Notes under the pieces: generated by a model | The model's input: only the letters and a program-made list of their open reading frames with translations | What the model was told of the DNA's origin: nothing | Database searches by the model: none | Translations under genes and position numbers: made by a program | Part shown: piece by piece, positions 26,401-35,297 of the stretch | Numbering within the stretch: the first letter of the stretch is position 1 | How the letters are laid out: each line of letters begins with the position of its first letter | Origin: Candidatus Obscuribacterales bacterium | Lineage (GTDB): Bacteria; Cyanobacteriota; Vampirovibrionia; Obscuribacterales; Obscuribacteraceae | Length of the DNA stretch: 64,000 bases | Direction of reading: 5' to 3' | Assembly: GCA_019637435.1 (NCBI GenBank) | Contig: JAHBVO010000006.1 | Location: 372,001 to 436,000, forward strand

Positions 26401-29400
26401 CGCCTATATAGGCACCCTGCCTACCAACTTCATCGGCGCAAACGACATCTTTGGCAACTTCAGTTTGGAAGCCAAACAAGCGAGCGTAGTCGGATTTGGA
26501 GCTGGCTCTAGTCTCAGCGCGACCGGTTCTGTATTCATCAACGCAGGAAGCATCGACCTCTCAGACCGTTCAGTATCCGGTAACGGTGGTATCACCTTCA
26601 AAGGCGATACCGATCTCGTCGTCACCGGTGCTGCTTCACCTGGCGCTGGTCTATCGACAACCGGCGGAAACTCTATCGAGTTCATCGCCGGCAACGGTAA
26701 CTTGACCACCAACGGTTTCTTGAACTTCGTCGGCGGCGACGCGAAGATGACGTTGCAAAACAACAACGGCACGAATTCGTTCACCAACTCTGTCGGAGCG
26801 ACACTCAACGGTGACACCACCAACGACCTCATCATCACTGCTCAGGTCTACAACGCAAACGGAACGGTTCAAAACTTCGCCAACACGATCATTGTTAATG
26901 GAAACACAATCGCTAACTCAAACGGCGATGTCGTTCTTCCATCCAACTTGATCTTCAGCGGTCAGAACCTGGCGATTATCGCTTCCGGCAACATCACGGG
27001 AACGCTCACCCAAATCAACTTAGGCTCGACCACCACCGGTGGTGGCAACCTTACGATTTTAGCGGGTGTAGCTTTCACGCCGGCAACTTTAGGTCAGGTT
27101 CAATCGGCTCAGCCATTCACAATCACGACGGCAAGCTCATCGGGGGGTCGCATCGACCTCGGAAGCACCGACATCATCACCAGCAGCACATTGGGTAATG
27201 GAGGTAATGTCGTTCTCGCAGCGTTCGCTGGTTCAGACCAATCACTCTCGACGATATCGGTCGGTAACATCGACACAGTCGCAGCGAGTGGTTTCACGAG
27301 TGGTTCAATCAGAATTTTAGGTCCCGGCGCAATCACCACCGGAAGCCTGAATACTGGAGCGCCAAGTAAAGGTGGCGTGATTGACGTCCAGGCAGCTCGA
27401 GCTGGCAACACAGGAAATATAGTCGTCACAGACGGCACCGTCACCGGTTTGGAAAACCTTATTGCAGATTCGTTCGCAGCCGGCAGTATCTCTACCGGAA
27501 CGTTGTCAGCACAGACAGCCAACCTGACGTCAACTACCGGAGCTATTGCGGTCAACGGCACCGGCGGTGGTTTGACAAACTTGAACGTTACAACGACCTC
27601 AGGCAATTTCACGCTGACAGGGACAGCCAACAGCGTAACGAACACCACGTTCACCTCGGGCTCCGGAAACTTCACCGTAGCTGGTCAGAACTTCCAAAAC
27701 CTGACCTCGAATTCAACCAGCGGCACGGTATCTTTGACAAACAACTTCGTCGACATTATCGTCCTGGGAGCTACGGGTACGGCTCAGAATCTAACTCTGA
27801 GCACCGCCGGCGTCGCGCGCGTCAATATCAACGGAGCTGTCAATCTGGGAACGGGTAATTTGACGGCAACCTCCGGCGGATCCGGCGCGGAAGCCATTAA
27901 AGTAAGCGCCCCGATAACGGCGAACGACATCAGCCTGACGTCGACGCTCACTGCTCTCAACGGCGGCATCACGTTGAATGATGACATCACCGGTACCGGC
28001 ACGATCACGCTGTCTTCGCAAGGCACAATAGATCAACTGTCCGGCAAAGTGATAAACGGCGGCAACCTGATCGTAAGCGAAGTTACATCGGCAACCGCTG
28101 GTCTGGCTCTCGCTGTTGATTCGCTGCAAGTCAACAACGCAACTGACTTCAAGTTCACTCAAACTGGTGATTTGGAACTGCGTGGTTTGACCGCTAACTC
28201 AGTGACCGGCACGGTCACCACGGGTAATGTCACGACCGGAGCCGACATTACGGTGCCGACGCTCGACCTGACGGTTGACGGCGCTGTTTCCGTTCTCAAC
28301 GCGATCACCGCATCTACCGAAGCGAAGATCACGGCGAAGAACAACATCACGACAGCCGGCAGCGGTTTGATCGCGACACCGAAGCTCACGCTGACAAGCA
28401 ACACTGGAAGCGTCGGTACAGTTGGTACCTTGTTGGCTATCAACACTCCGGACCTCACCATCTCCGCCCCGACTGGTAACGTATTCGTCTCGAATGCGAA
28501 TGCCACGAATACCGATTTGTTCGGTCTGACGACCACCGGCACCGTACGAATCGAAACGGTAGGCACGCTGGAAAATATCGGTGGAATCACGGGTTCGACA
28601 GTCACTCTCAAAGCTGCAGGTTTCGACCTGCTCGGCGCCGTGAACGCGACCACTTTGATCGACATCAACCAAACAGCAGGCAACATCACCCTGTCTGAGT
28701 TCTCCGGTGGATTGAACGGAACGGCGCTCAGATTGAACGCCACCGCAGGTAGTGTCGGCACGAGCGCAACTCCGTTTGCAGCTGTTGCCGGTTTCAACAC
28801 CATCTCGGCATTCGGAACTTCGGTCTACGTCACCAGCGCTAACACCGCTGGAGTGACGCTCTCAGGAGGTTTGGCCAACGGTGCTGTCGGCTCCGGTGAC
28901 TTCGAGTTCAGAACGACTGGACCGCTCACCGTTTCCGGCAATGTAGAATCGACAAACGGCGCAATCCTGTTGCAAAACACTGCTGGTCTGTTGCAGATTG
29001 GAGCAGGTATCACCATCCTCGGTGACACTGCAATCAACATCCGCAATACCGGAAGCGTTGACGAGGTAGACCTGATCGCGATCGGAGCTAACGCGACGAT
29101 CAGAACAGACACAACGACCAAGGGCAATGGCGCCGGTCAAATCAACATCGTCCAAGGTGTTCCCAAGGATGGTAAGGTTCGCAGAAACATCAAGAACGTC
29201 GTTCAGAATCTTCAGGGCGGCGGCGAAATTACCTTCGGTGGATCTAAGGCATCGTACATCGCGCAAGCTCCGGACAACACCTTCAACGCCATCGGAGCCA
29301 ACATCTATTTCAGCACTGATCAGAGCAAGAAAGATGGCGGCTTGACCTTCGGCGGTGGTGTCACAATCACAGCGGACCCGCCGGTACCGGCAGGTTCCGC

Positions 29401-30280
29401 GACCATCACCTATGGTGTGAGAAACGCAGCGCCAACAACGTTGGAACTGAATGCGACCCAACCGGTTAACGCGGACACCGCAAACATCGCTAACGTTTCT
29501 CTCGTTAACGCAGTCAACGCACCTGCAGTGACCTTCAACCAAGCGCAAAACAGCATCGCGAACAGCTTGCTCAACATCGCTACGAACGATGCTAGATTGC
29601 CTGGACTGGTTAGCGATTCCAGCGACAACTCCTACATCGTTTCAACCCAACCGTCGACTTTTGAAGTAGACGCTCCGGTTTGCAGCGATATGAACATTGC
29701 CATCACTGGCTGTGCTGCGGGAACGGCTGGAACTAAGGGAATTGCAACGATGCCGCACAGCGAGATTGTCACACTGAACAACGGAAACGCTCTGTTCGTG
29801 CCTTCGAAAGATACGACAGTCGTCACTCCCAAAGGCACTGTGAAAATCGCTGCGAACTCGGTTGCGATGGTTATGGTCGATGAGAACCAGTTGTCGGTTT
29901 ACGACATCAACGATCACCACAAACGCAGTGTCACGATTGAAGCAGGTGGACGTTCCATCGCGCTCTCTCCCGGTCGCCACGTTTCGATCGCAAGTGTTCG
30001 CGCCGCTCAGTTCTCCGACGTCAACCCGCTGGAAGCAATGATGCACAGATCGGTTTCATCTCAAGAAATCGGCGACAAGACGGCCTTCACGAGCGAATTC
30101 TCGATGCCGGCAGCAGTTCAAGTAATGAAACCGCTGAAAGCTATATTCGCTTCCGACAACGAGAACGCCAAGAAAGTCGCTCAACGCGTTTTGAAAACAT
30201 CTGCAGTCATCATGCAAGTTTCCGGCAACGCGGCTCCGTTCGAACATCACGTTCGTGCACGCAGAGTAGCTTTCAACTAG
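23486..30280 (+). CDS. Giant secreted beta-helix-like repeat protein with FecR-like C-terminus
   Basis: 2264 residues. Start ATG has AGGAG 7 bases upstream. A Sec signal peptide (positively charged start, hydrophobic 15-29, SHA-AN cleavage near 34/35) is followed by an FHA-like segment (~110-230) with ITINVGGHEKTVSAGD and, later, GDLTNSGTVHALTTG. The bulk (~230-1980) is rich in Gly, Asn, Thr, Ser and Val with endless TGNxxLT, GGNI and NGNITL strands, the pattern of right-handed beta-helical adhesins. The C-terminal ~180 residues resemble a FecR-like domain (NGNALFVPSKDTTVVTPKGTV, read in two parts), then a basic tail. No TpsB transporter or beta-barrel is seen, so the secretion route is unknown. 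Probably a surface structural or adhesive protein. Confidence 0.85.
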   Translation: MSKKIVRDRVSFSKNWAAVIAGSLMVASTQQSHAANENSFRAFRDQNPNLDRATQRQMFREQRGIERTQNLGIQTPALNVPTNALPSVDSSSRAVRQLERRLENNGSRNQTFQALDGQLVRVNKGIDLDLTSNTRNITLGSNLFNNASAITINVGGHEKTVSAGDQVSAAEYVAVKQLISGGGQKVTLDAQGRATGGDVDLSVLTNGNDTMRASDLVVPVNVTAIGDFGRGSDFRLLGDLTNSGTVHALTTGVRKNSGGALRADDIINNSGALIQSDVSNLLVDASGNFVNAGTISANGNITLQAGGSLTNSGSVSASGDVGINSNNVTNTGTIASTKGNVNFDGADTAALNINNAGGTVSAERGAINFRTESYTGVFDNNISGGDFLSKEFNTHAGQATNYVNVNQLTGVLNQTGAAAHVQAATDNLEIGTVCLTGDPTYRNSAGSITVSGDLTVSEALTIIAEGDITVLNGVHITAGGFASGYDVTLIAGADITGVDGGANIPSIPPGITGSVTINGNASATGGSVLFGANTTLSTRGTAPGTPANGGNVALYAFEGNTAGSGRVDASNVLIRVGGQVNGLDGSVTIIAGANSGDAIKVGPIETVGGGYTSGSTVAIINAQPISSGGSITWGPNGQRTTTSNLIASADVANGNVVFSGDVQVDDALVVTTGGNISFLGNISLSANIAVLAAGGSLIGNAQSQVGATDLYLFAHNDIGASGNLFITQANNLNISSDGSAYIHNELGLTTLTNGPQLVAGNFVLDSSGSINVGSSIVATNVSLIAGDVGPGSITFDFAGQINATGNVSLTAQNDLTVGSNTTITGTELTLAFTTGSTDLKTNVDGLTVTSGNNLSVHNAKTLTIHDVTVANSFSADTTATGNLIVDGDVVGTTVNLTNANGNITLDGDINGATVNLSAFGGSGAIEQNSGVVSAGGLSIVAGAGGVGNNGALKYIANTINVNSATTGANVSLAYIGTLPTNFIGANDIFGNFSLEAKQASVVGFGAGSSLSATGSVFINAGSIDLSDRSVSGNGGITFKGDTDLVVTGAASPGAGLSTTGGNSIEFIAGNGNLTTNGFLNFVGGDAKMTLQNNNGTNSFTNSVGATLNGDTTNDLIITAQVYNANGTVQNFANTIIVNGNTIANSNGDVVLPSNLIFSGQNLAIIASGNITGTLTQINLGSTTTGGGNLTILAGVAFTPATLGQVQSAQPFTITTASSSGGRIDLGSTDIITSSTLGNGGNVVLAAFAGSDQSLSTISVGNIDTVAASGFTSGSIRILGPGAITTGSLNTGAPSKGGVIDVQAARAGNTGNIVVTDGTVTGLENLIADSFAAGSISTGTLSAQTANLTSTTGAIAVNGTGGGLTNLNVTTTSGNFTLTGTANSVTNTTFTSGSGNFTVAGQNFQNLTSNSTSGTVSLTNNFVDIIVLGATGTAQNLTLSTAGVARVNINGAVNLGTGNLTATSGGSGAEAIKVSAPITANDISLTSTLTALNGGITLNDDITGTGTITLSSQGTIDQLSGKVINGGNLIVSEVTSATAGLALAVDSLQVNNATDFKFTQTGDLELRGLTANSVTGTVTTGNVTTGADITVPTLDLTVDGAVSVLNAITASTEAKITAKNNITTAGSGLIATPKLTLTSNTGSVGTVGTLLAINTPDLTISAPTGNVFVSNANATNTDLFGLTTTGTVRIETVGTLENIGGITGSTVTLKAAGFDLLGAVNATTLIDINQTAGNITLSEFSGGLNGTALRLNATAGSVGTSATPFAAVAGFNTISAFGTSVYVTSANTAGVTLSGGLANGAVGSGDFEFRTTGPLTVSGNVESTNGAILLQNTAGLLQIGAGITILGDTAINIRNTGSVDEVDLIAIGANATIRTDTTTKGNGAGQINIVQGVPKDGKVRRNIKNVVQNLQGGGEITFGGSKASYIAQAPDNTFNAIGANIYFSTDQSKKDGGLTFGGGVTITADPPVPAGSATITYGVRNAAPTTLELNATQPVNADTANIANVSLVNAVNAPAVTFNQAQNSIANSLLNIATNDARLPGLVSDSSDNSYIVSTQPSTFEVDAPVCSDMNIAITGCAAGTAGTKGIATMPHSEIVTLNNGNALFVPSKDTTVVTPKGTVKIAANSVAMVMVDENQLSVYDINDHHKRSVTIEAGGRSIALSPGRHVSIASVRAAQFSDVNPLEAMMHRSVSSQEIGDKTAFTSEFSMPAAVQVMKPLKAIFASDNENAKKVAQRVLKTSAVIMQVSGNAAPFEHHVRARRVAFN

Positions 30281-30352
30281 CGATGCAGTTAAAACGTTTC
30301 ACTCGACTGCCAAATGCAGTTTATTGACACGAAAGAGAACGATCACAATGGA

Positions 30353-30387
30353 AACCGTCAGGCGGCGCGCCTGGCGGTTTTCCTTTA
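30353..30387 (+). terminator. Strong terminator after the giant secreted protein
   Basis: Twelve-base stem AACCGTCAGGCG/CGCCTGGCGGTT with one G-U pair and a 3-base loop, followed by TTCCTTT, 73 bp after the stop codon. Confidence 0.9.
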
Positions 30388-30413
30388 CAAGGGAAATGCA
30401 TCGAGCCATATTT

Positions 30414-30445
30414 TTGAGCGCACTCGATTCAACCTTTAGTAGAAT
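30414..30445 (+). promoter_or_regulatory. Possible promoter of the small secreted protein gene
   Basis: TTGAGC, 20-bp spacer and TAGAAT, followed by a ~110-nt leader. The -10 is the same hexamer as in the tRNA-tuf promoter, but the spacer is long. Confidence 0.35.
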
Positions 30446-30562
30446 GCGAACTGAACGGGGCTCAGATGAGTAAAACCCAATCTTTCCACCGCCCTAAATG
30501 CGCCGGACCGCCGGTAAAAAGTTTGCTGATGCCAGCACCGACTGTCCACGGAGGTCCAATTG

Positions 30563-31213
30563 ATGTTGAAACCGAATCGCCAAATTTTACTTGTGGCTAT
30601 GGCTATTGGCTCCGGAGTTGCGCAGCCTGCGTTTTGTGAGAATCAAACCGCAGCAGGTTCACTCCAGAAACCATCGGTCTCGAGCCATACGCAATCACCC
30701 GTGCCTCAGTCAAATCAGCCATCTTATAGTCAAAGCGCGCCAGCGACGGTTCCGCAGCAGGCTGTTGGGACGGCTCCCACATTAGGAGAAGTCCTCGAGC
30801 GGGAGGCACAGCAACAGGGACCGAGCGCGCCTCTCGGTTATCCATCTAATACTCCGCCCTACGCGCAAGGCGCTCCAGTTGTTGCACCAAACACTTCTGC
30901 GTATCCGCAAACACCGCAGGGCTTGCCGGGCTACGTTCCCAATGCGTATCCGCAAAGCGGTTATCCGGGAGGCGGAGTGAGAGCCGGCGTCGGTAATATT
31001 TTGAACGAAGTGCGCGGCATGGTGCAAAATATGGTGCAGGTAAACCCGGGCTCTGAGAACGTCAGAGTTCGCGTTCCGTTCGTAAACGTCGATGTAAATC
31101 ACGGACAACCGAATGTGAAAGTGAACGCACCATTTGTGAAGGTCGACAAGGCTCCTGACGCGCCGGTCTCGGTCAACGCTCCATTCGTGAATGTCTCGCC
31201 TCCAAATCCCTAA
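30563..31213 (+). CDS. Small secreted Pro/Gln-rich protein with repeated VNAPFV motif
   Basis: 216 residues from ATG 30563, chosen because GGAGG precedes it by 9 bases (a TTG one codon earlier is possible). A Sec signal peptide (LLVAMAIGSGVAQPAFC) leads into a Pro/Gln/Ser-rich stretch with PYAQG and AYPQTPQG repeats. The C-terminal ~65 residues contain a short amphipathic region and three copies of a VPFVNV/NAPFVKV/NAPFVNV motif spaced ~15-20 residues apart. If Cys24 is the first mature residue it could be lipidated, but the lipobox is poor. Function unknown; likely envelope. Confidence 0.75.
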   Translation: MLKPNRQILLVAMAIGSGVAQPAFCENQTAAGSLQKPSVSSHTQSPVPQSNQPSYSQSAPATVPQQAVGTAPTLGEVLEREAQQQGPSAPLGYPSNTPPYAQGAPVVAPNTSAYPQTPQGLPGYVPNAYPQSGYPGGGVRAGVGNILNEVRGMVQNMVQVNPGSENVRVRVPFVNVDVNHGQPNVKVNAPFVKVDKAPDAPVSVNAPFVNVSPPNP

Positions 31214-31240
31214 ATCTGTTTGGTTGGCTTAGACCTGTTT

Positions 31241-32392
31241 CTACCGGGCAGGCAACCACACGCAAAACTTAGCACCCTTTTCCTGCGGCTGTAGCCATAT
31301 TTTGCCATTGTGCTGCGTCACTATCTTCTTACAAATCGCCAGACCCATTCCTGTTGATTCAGCGTCTGGTCCACCATCCAGACGGTGAAACAGCTTAAAA
31401 ACGTCATTTTTGTAGACGCTGTCGATACCAATTCCATTGTCTTCTATTTCAAAAAGAAAACCGCCATCTTCTTCAGAGCACCCGATATGAATGCGCGGTT
31501 TTTCTTCGCTACGATATTTGATCGCGTTGGAAACCAGCTCTTTAAACAGATAGACCAGTTGCGATCGATTTCCTGGCAAAGAGGGAAGTTCGCCACGAAT
31601 CACATCACAGTTACCTGAGTCCGCATGAAGTTCCGCCAGAGCATCGTCTAAAACTCGACCGATGTAGACAGTTTCTCGTTCAATGTTCGGTCTGGCAACT
31701 CGCGCATAAACCCAGATGTCATCGACCATACGGGCAACGAGAGCGCTCGATGATGTAATCTTGTCAATGAATTCATTGGCATCGGCACCAAGTCTGTCTC
31801 TGTATCGAGCGCTCAAAAGATTGCAGTAGCGAGCGATTGTGTAGATGGGTGCCTGTAACTCGTGCGAAACCACGTAAGCGAGTCTCTGCAACTCCTCGTT
31901 AGACTCATTTATCAAACGCAGCGTCTCTTCTCTCAGCTGCTCTGCTTGCTTACGCTCAGTCAAGTCTCTTGTAACTTTCGAAAAACCTATAAGTGTGCCT
32001 TTCTCATTGCGAAGAGCAGTGATCACCACGTTTGCCCAAAACAACGATCCATCTTTGCGAAGACGCCACCCCTCTTCCTCGTATCGTCCGGTCGAAGCGG
32101 CCAATTCTAATTCGTGCTCTGGATGCCTCGATTCAACAGCATCTTGCTCGTAGAACGTGCGAAAGTGCTTTCCAATAATTTCGTCAGGAGCATAACCCTT
32201 GATTCTCTCGGCGCCCTCGTTCCACGTCATGACGTGACCTTCGGTATCAAGCATGAAAATGGCATAGTCCTTCACGCTGCTGACAAGCAGTCGAAACATC
32301 TCATCGGAGATTTCTTTGTCGTTGCTTATGCCGGATGCGGGCGCACCGGTCGACACCGCCCGCGGATCAAAGGTCATTGAGTCATCTGCCAT
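31241..32392 (-). CDS. PAS-domain sensor histidine kinase, phytochrome-type transmitter
   Basis: 383 residues from ATG 32392 (an upstream in-frame TTG at 32425 is less likely). A PAS domain (~25-140) contains DYAIFMLDTEGHVMTWNEGA and IKGYAPDEIIGKHF, typical of ligand- or redox-sensing PAS folds, plus a PAC tail ending VTRDLTERKQ. The transmitter has an H-box YVVSHELQAPI (His near 175) and an ATPase with N-box LVSNAIKY, G1 EDNGIGID, F-box FKLFHRLDGG and G2 TGMGLAICKKIV. No membrane helix: a soluble kinase. There is no adjacent response regulator. The transmitter is closely similar to that of the kinase at 35298. Confidence 0.92.
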   Translation of the reverse strand: MADDSMTFDPRAVSTGAPASGISNDKEISDEMFRLLVSSVKDYAIFMLDTEGHVMTWNEGAERIKGYAPDEIIGKHFRTFYEQDAVESRHPEHELELAASTGRYEEEGWRLRKDGSLFWANVVITALRNEKGTLIGFSKVTRDLTERKQAEQLREETLRLINESNEELQRLAYVVSHELQAPIYTIARYCNLLSARYRDRLGADANEFIDKITSSSALVARMVDDIWVYARVARPNIERETVYIGRVLDDALAELHADSGNCDVIRGELPSLPGNRSQLVYLFKELVSNAIKYRSEEKPRIHIGCSEEDGGFLFEIEDNGIGIDSVYKNDVFKLFHRLDGGPDAESTGMGLAICKKIVTQHNGKIWLQPQEKGAKFCVWLPAR

Positions 32393-32650
32393 CTTAGAGG
32401 TCTCAAGTTTAGCGTACACGAACAAACTTCATAGCACAACCGGCACTCTCCCGTGCAATCAGGCTTCGCGGCTTGCCGGAAAAGGTTAGACAAGCCGCTC
32501 TCAGTGAGGCAATCCCGAACGAAATGGGACAAACACACGTTACGAATCGACACTCAAATTCGTACAGTGGTAACGAAGAACCTGATGGAATCACAGCTTC
32601 GAGAGGAGTGTGATTTCCACACACCCTCAGTTTTTATGCAGGTCGGACAT

Positions 32651-33337
32651 ATGAAAAAAATTCACTCTCTGCGGTCAAACACAGCCAAGCTGCTATCAAT
32701 CGTTATCAGGCACACTTACCTCAAAACCAGTGTCGCCCTAGCCGTTGTAGCATTCGCATCATCAGCACCATCTGCTTATGCACAAGACAGACCCTCAGCG
32801 CGTTTTAAATTCGCGCCTCAATATTATCCTTTGGAACAGCCACGATTTCCCCGAGCTAATTACGGCTCCAATGTACACTTCCCAGAGAGTAATCGACAAA
32901 CGCCCACCTCAGTTAAAGCCGGTAGTGTTCCCAACGTAAACTCTTTATTTGGTTTCAACCCGAGTTTTATGGTCCAATCGGCAAATACGAATGTCGCCTG
33001 GCAAAACCCGGCACTACCTGTGATACCAGTACAACAGCCGGTTTACACAGCACATACTCAGTCGCTACCAACCACTCCGCGATCGAGTTCACTTCAAAAT
33101 GAGAAACCTGTAGTGAGTAAAACCGTTTCAGCTAAACTATCGCCTTCGCGAAAACAGCCGGCGCTGAATGCAAAGCCAACGAATTCATCCCGCCAACCGT
33201 ATCATCAGCGTCCATCTAAGCCAGCAAAGATCTTGAATTACGACAATGGCATGTTCGATCCTAGTTCAACCCATCCCGGTCTATACAGCATCGACACCCA
33301 TGCCACCACAACCCTGAGCGGAAAAGTACTTCGATAG
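32651..33337 (+). CDS. Secreted protein of unknown function
   Basis: 228 residues from ATG 32651, with AGGT ~9 bases upstream. The longer open frame starting at 32453 lacks coding character before this point. Signal peptide: basic start, hydrophobic core (VALAVVAFASSAPSAYAQ) with cleavage after AYA near 50. The mature part is Pro/Ser/Gln/Asn-rich with many Tyr and basic residues and no recognised domain. It ends just before a bidirectional terminator shared with the convergent gene at 33484. Confidence 0.72.
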   Translation: MKKIHSLRSNTAKLLSIVIRHTYLKTSVALAVVAFASSAPSAYAQDRPSARFKFAPQYYPLEQPRFPRANYGSNVHFPESNRQTPTSVKAGSVPNVNSLFGFNPSFMVQSANTNVAWQNPALPVIPVQQPVYTAHTQSLPTTPRSSSLQNEKPVVSKTVSAKLSPSRKQPALNAKPTNSSRQPYHQRPSKPAKILNYDNGMFDPSSTHPGLYSIDTHATTTLSGKVLR

Positions 33338-33430
33338 AAATCGTAATGCGTACTGCCCAGGTCACCAAAGCTTCGAAAACTTGAACGGAAACGTAAAACC
33401 GTTCGAATGATTGCTCCTGAAACGCAAGAG

Positions 33431-33470
33431 AAAAACGAGCTACCGAAGCCAGTTCGGAAGCTCGTTTTGC
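33431..33470. terminator. Bidirectional terminator between convergent secreted-protein genes
   Basis: Stem AACGAGCT-CCGAA/TTCGG-AGCTCGTT with one bulged A on each arm, loop GCCAG, flanked by AAAAA on one side and TTTT on the other, so it can act in both directions. Confidence 0.85.
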
Positions 33471-33483
33471 TGTGTCGATCCCG

Positions 33484-34122
33484 TTATTTAGATTGGAAGG
33501 TTGAAACTTTTGTGATTTCCTTCATTGCTTCGATTTCCGAAACAGTTGAAATTTGCGCCTCTACGACGACTTCATTTTTATCCTTGTCTACGGAAACAAC
33601 CTTCAAAGACTTAACAGCCTTCACGGTTTTTAGAAACGTAGGGTCTATGGTCGAGCAATTCAAGCGCAATTTGATAAATCGCTTTTCGCCCGGTTTGATT
33701 GAGTTGAGTTCAGAAAGTACCGATGGTTCGATCTTCCCTGATGAAGTCGATGTCGTTTCACCAGTCGTTTCCACACTCGACTTGACCGCGTCTTTCTTAA
33801 CTTCGGTCTTCGGCGCATCACCCGGAACGCCCTGCACCGAATAGGGATAGCTGGTCCCCGTGTAGTTGTCGGGTATCGGGCTACCCTCCGGGAGCGTAGG
33901 CGAGGTCTTTTGATGACGCTCAGCCCGACCGGATGTGTAGTAACGCTCATCGATGACGGTCGGTTCCACCTGGAACATATTCATATCGCGCGGAGCATCA
34001 GTTGCCGAGGTTCCTTTATCGGCGGCCACAGCCGGTTGATTGATACCAGGTGCTACGATTACCGCAGCCACCAATATCGCTTTAGTAACGGATGATAGAT
34101 TCGTCGCAATGCTGCTGTACAT
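33484..34122 (-). CDS. Secreted protein of unknown function
   Basis: 212 residues, ATG preceded by AAGAGGAAAG. Signal peptide with hydrophobic core AILVAAVIVAPG and cleavage near AVA-AD (residue ~34). The mature N-terminal half is disordered (Ser/Thr/Pro/Lys). The last ~70 residues form a compact alternating strand/helix region (KRFIKLRLNCSTIDPTFL, then VVSVDKDKNEVVVEAQ) that could be a ferredoxin-like or similar small fold. One cysteine only. No family recognised. Confidence 0.75.
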   Translation of the reverse strand: MYSSIATNLSSVTKAILVAAVIVAPGINQPAVAADKGTSATDAPRDMNMFQVEPTVIDERYYTSGRAERHQKTSPTLPEGSPIPDNYTGTSYPYSVQGVPGDAPKTEVKKDAVKSSVETTGETTSTSSGKIEPSVLSELNSIKPGEKRFIKLRLNCSTIDPTFLKTVKAVKSLKVVSVDKDKNEVVVEAQISTVSEIEAMKEITKVSTFQSK

Positions 34123-34322
34123 CAGTCTTTCCTCTTAGATACTTCGTGCGAACGTGACACGAATAAGCGGCAGTTTAGCAAAGCCGCCACAAACAGCAAG
34201 TGAGAACATTTCAAATCTTTCTCAGGAACAAACTTTGAAGAGCTAGGCTTAGAGCGATTCCAGTTAGTTTCAAAGCAGCCGATTGAAGCGCTCACAAATT
34301 AATGAGACCAATAAAAAAGCAG

Positions 34323-34769
34323 CTAAGCGTCTGGTCGCAATACGTTTTCAACAGCTTCAGTATCGGCATTATAGCCTTTCAAGTGCGCATCTATCATTCG
34401 TTTAGTCACAATGAATACCGGTGAAGGAAGATCGTCGAAACGATACCACTTCCACTCCGCGCATTTTTCGGGTTCCATCGCGATAGGCTCTCCGTCGGGA
34501 CATTCAACGACTAGATCCACGTCGACATAGTGTTTTGTGCCGAACATGTAATTTCCGATTAGTAGAAATCTTACGGCACCGGCAACCAAGCCAGTCTCTT
34601 CGAGAACCTCTCGTCGAGCGCATTCAGCGAAACTCTCGCCATACTCCAGGTGTCCCCCAGGTGCAGCATAAACGCCGGATTCATGAGCCCCAATTCTCTT
34701 ACCCAGCAGATATCTATCTCCGCGGGTGACCAGAACTCCAACGCCAACCCTGGTCACATCGTCTCTCAC
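34323..34769 (-). CDS. Nudix hydrolase, NUDT15/MutT-like
   Basis: 148 residues. The Nudix box GGHLEYGESFAECARREVLEETGL (read in two parts) fits Gx5Ex7REUxEExGU, whose glutamates bind Mg2+ and hydrolyse a pyrophosphate bond of nucleoside diphosphate-linked substrates. The flanking VGVGVLV, GKRIGAHESG and MEPEKCAEWKWYRFDDLP match the NUDT15-like subgroup that acts on nucleoside triphosphates such as oxidised or thio-dGTP, so house-cleaning of nucleotides is likely. It begins 8 bp after the WL-repeat gene, so both are one operon. Confidence 0.9.
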   Translation of the reverse strand: MRDDVTRVGVGVLVTRGDRYLLGKRIGAHESGVYAAPGGHLEYGESFAECARREVLEETGLVAGAVRFLLIGNYMFGTKHYVDVDLVVECPDGEPIAMEPEKCAEWKWYRFDDLPSPVFIVTKRMIDAHLKGYNADTEAVENVLRPDA

Positions 34770-34777
34770 AGCTGCCT

Positions 34778-35134
34778 CTACTTCTCGGTGTCACCACCAA
34801 TAGTATCATCAATTTGCCTCAACTCTTCCGGTGTCAAATTGCTGTCTCTAGAAACACGACCGGTCAACCAGCCGATCAAATCGCGTGATTCGTCGGGTTT
34901 CACAACCGCATCCTTCATACGTCCTTTAAGCCACCCCATCAACTCCACAACGTCACCAAGAGAAATACTGATTGGTGTCGAATCGGACGCCGAGACTTCG
35001 TGTTTCTCACCGCCGGACCGAGTGGAGAGCCAGGTTGTGAGTTCGGAAACTTCCTCAGCAGAAAGGTCCTCCTCGGTCATTCGTTTCCGAAGCCAATCTG
35101 TTAGCTCGCCGATATCCTCTTTCTTTCCTGCCAT
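34778..35134 (-). CDS. Small cytoplasmic WL-repeat protein
   Basis: 118 residues made of four imperfect units centred on ELTDWLRKRM, ELTTWLSTRS, ELMGWLKGRM and DLIGWLTGRV, each an amphipathic helix with a central Trp-Leu, separated by acidic linkers such as EEDLSAEEV and NLTPEEL. No signal or membrane segment. It is directly upstream of, and probably co-translated with, the Nudix gene. The repeats suggest a helical binding module; function unknown. The ribosome-binding site is weak (GGAA). Confidence 0.72.
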   Translation of the reverse strand: MAGKKEDIGELTDWLRKRMTEEDLSAEEVSELTTWLSTRSGGEKHEVSASDSTPISISLGDVVELMGWLKGRMKDAVVKPDESRDLIGWLTGRVSRDSNLTPEELRQIDDTIGGDTEK

Positions 35135-35297
35135 CCGTTCAGTTCCAAGTTTCCTTGAAATAATTTACCCATCACTGCATCACAATGTAGCGAAAACCGC
35201 AAAGAAGAATGTCATCATTGTTCCGGAAAGCGTCAGTTGCTCCGTGGGGGTCCACTTGTCTTTCACAAAAGCCGTTCTCGAAAAAAGCACGGGAGAA

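Noticed and set aside
24000-30250. Many - strand frames of 100-230 residues inside the giant secreted gene
   Set aside because: Low-complexity Val/Pro/Ala shadows of a biased repeat gene; no start signals or domains.
34650-35297. Upstream part of the PAS-GAF kinase frame
   Set aside because: It is antisense to the WL-repeat and Nudix genes and has no domain; the PAS domain begins at ATG 35298.
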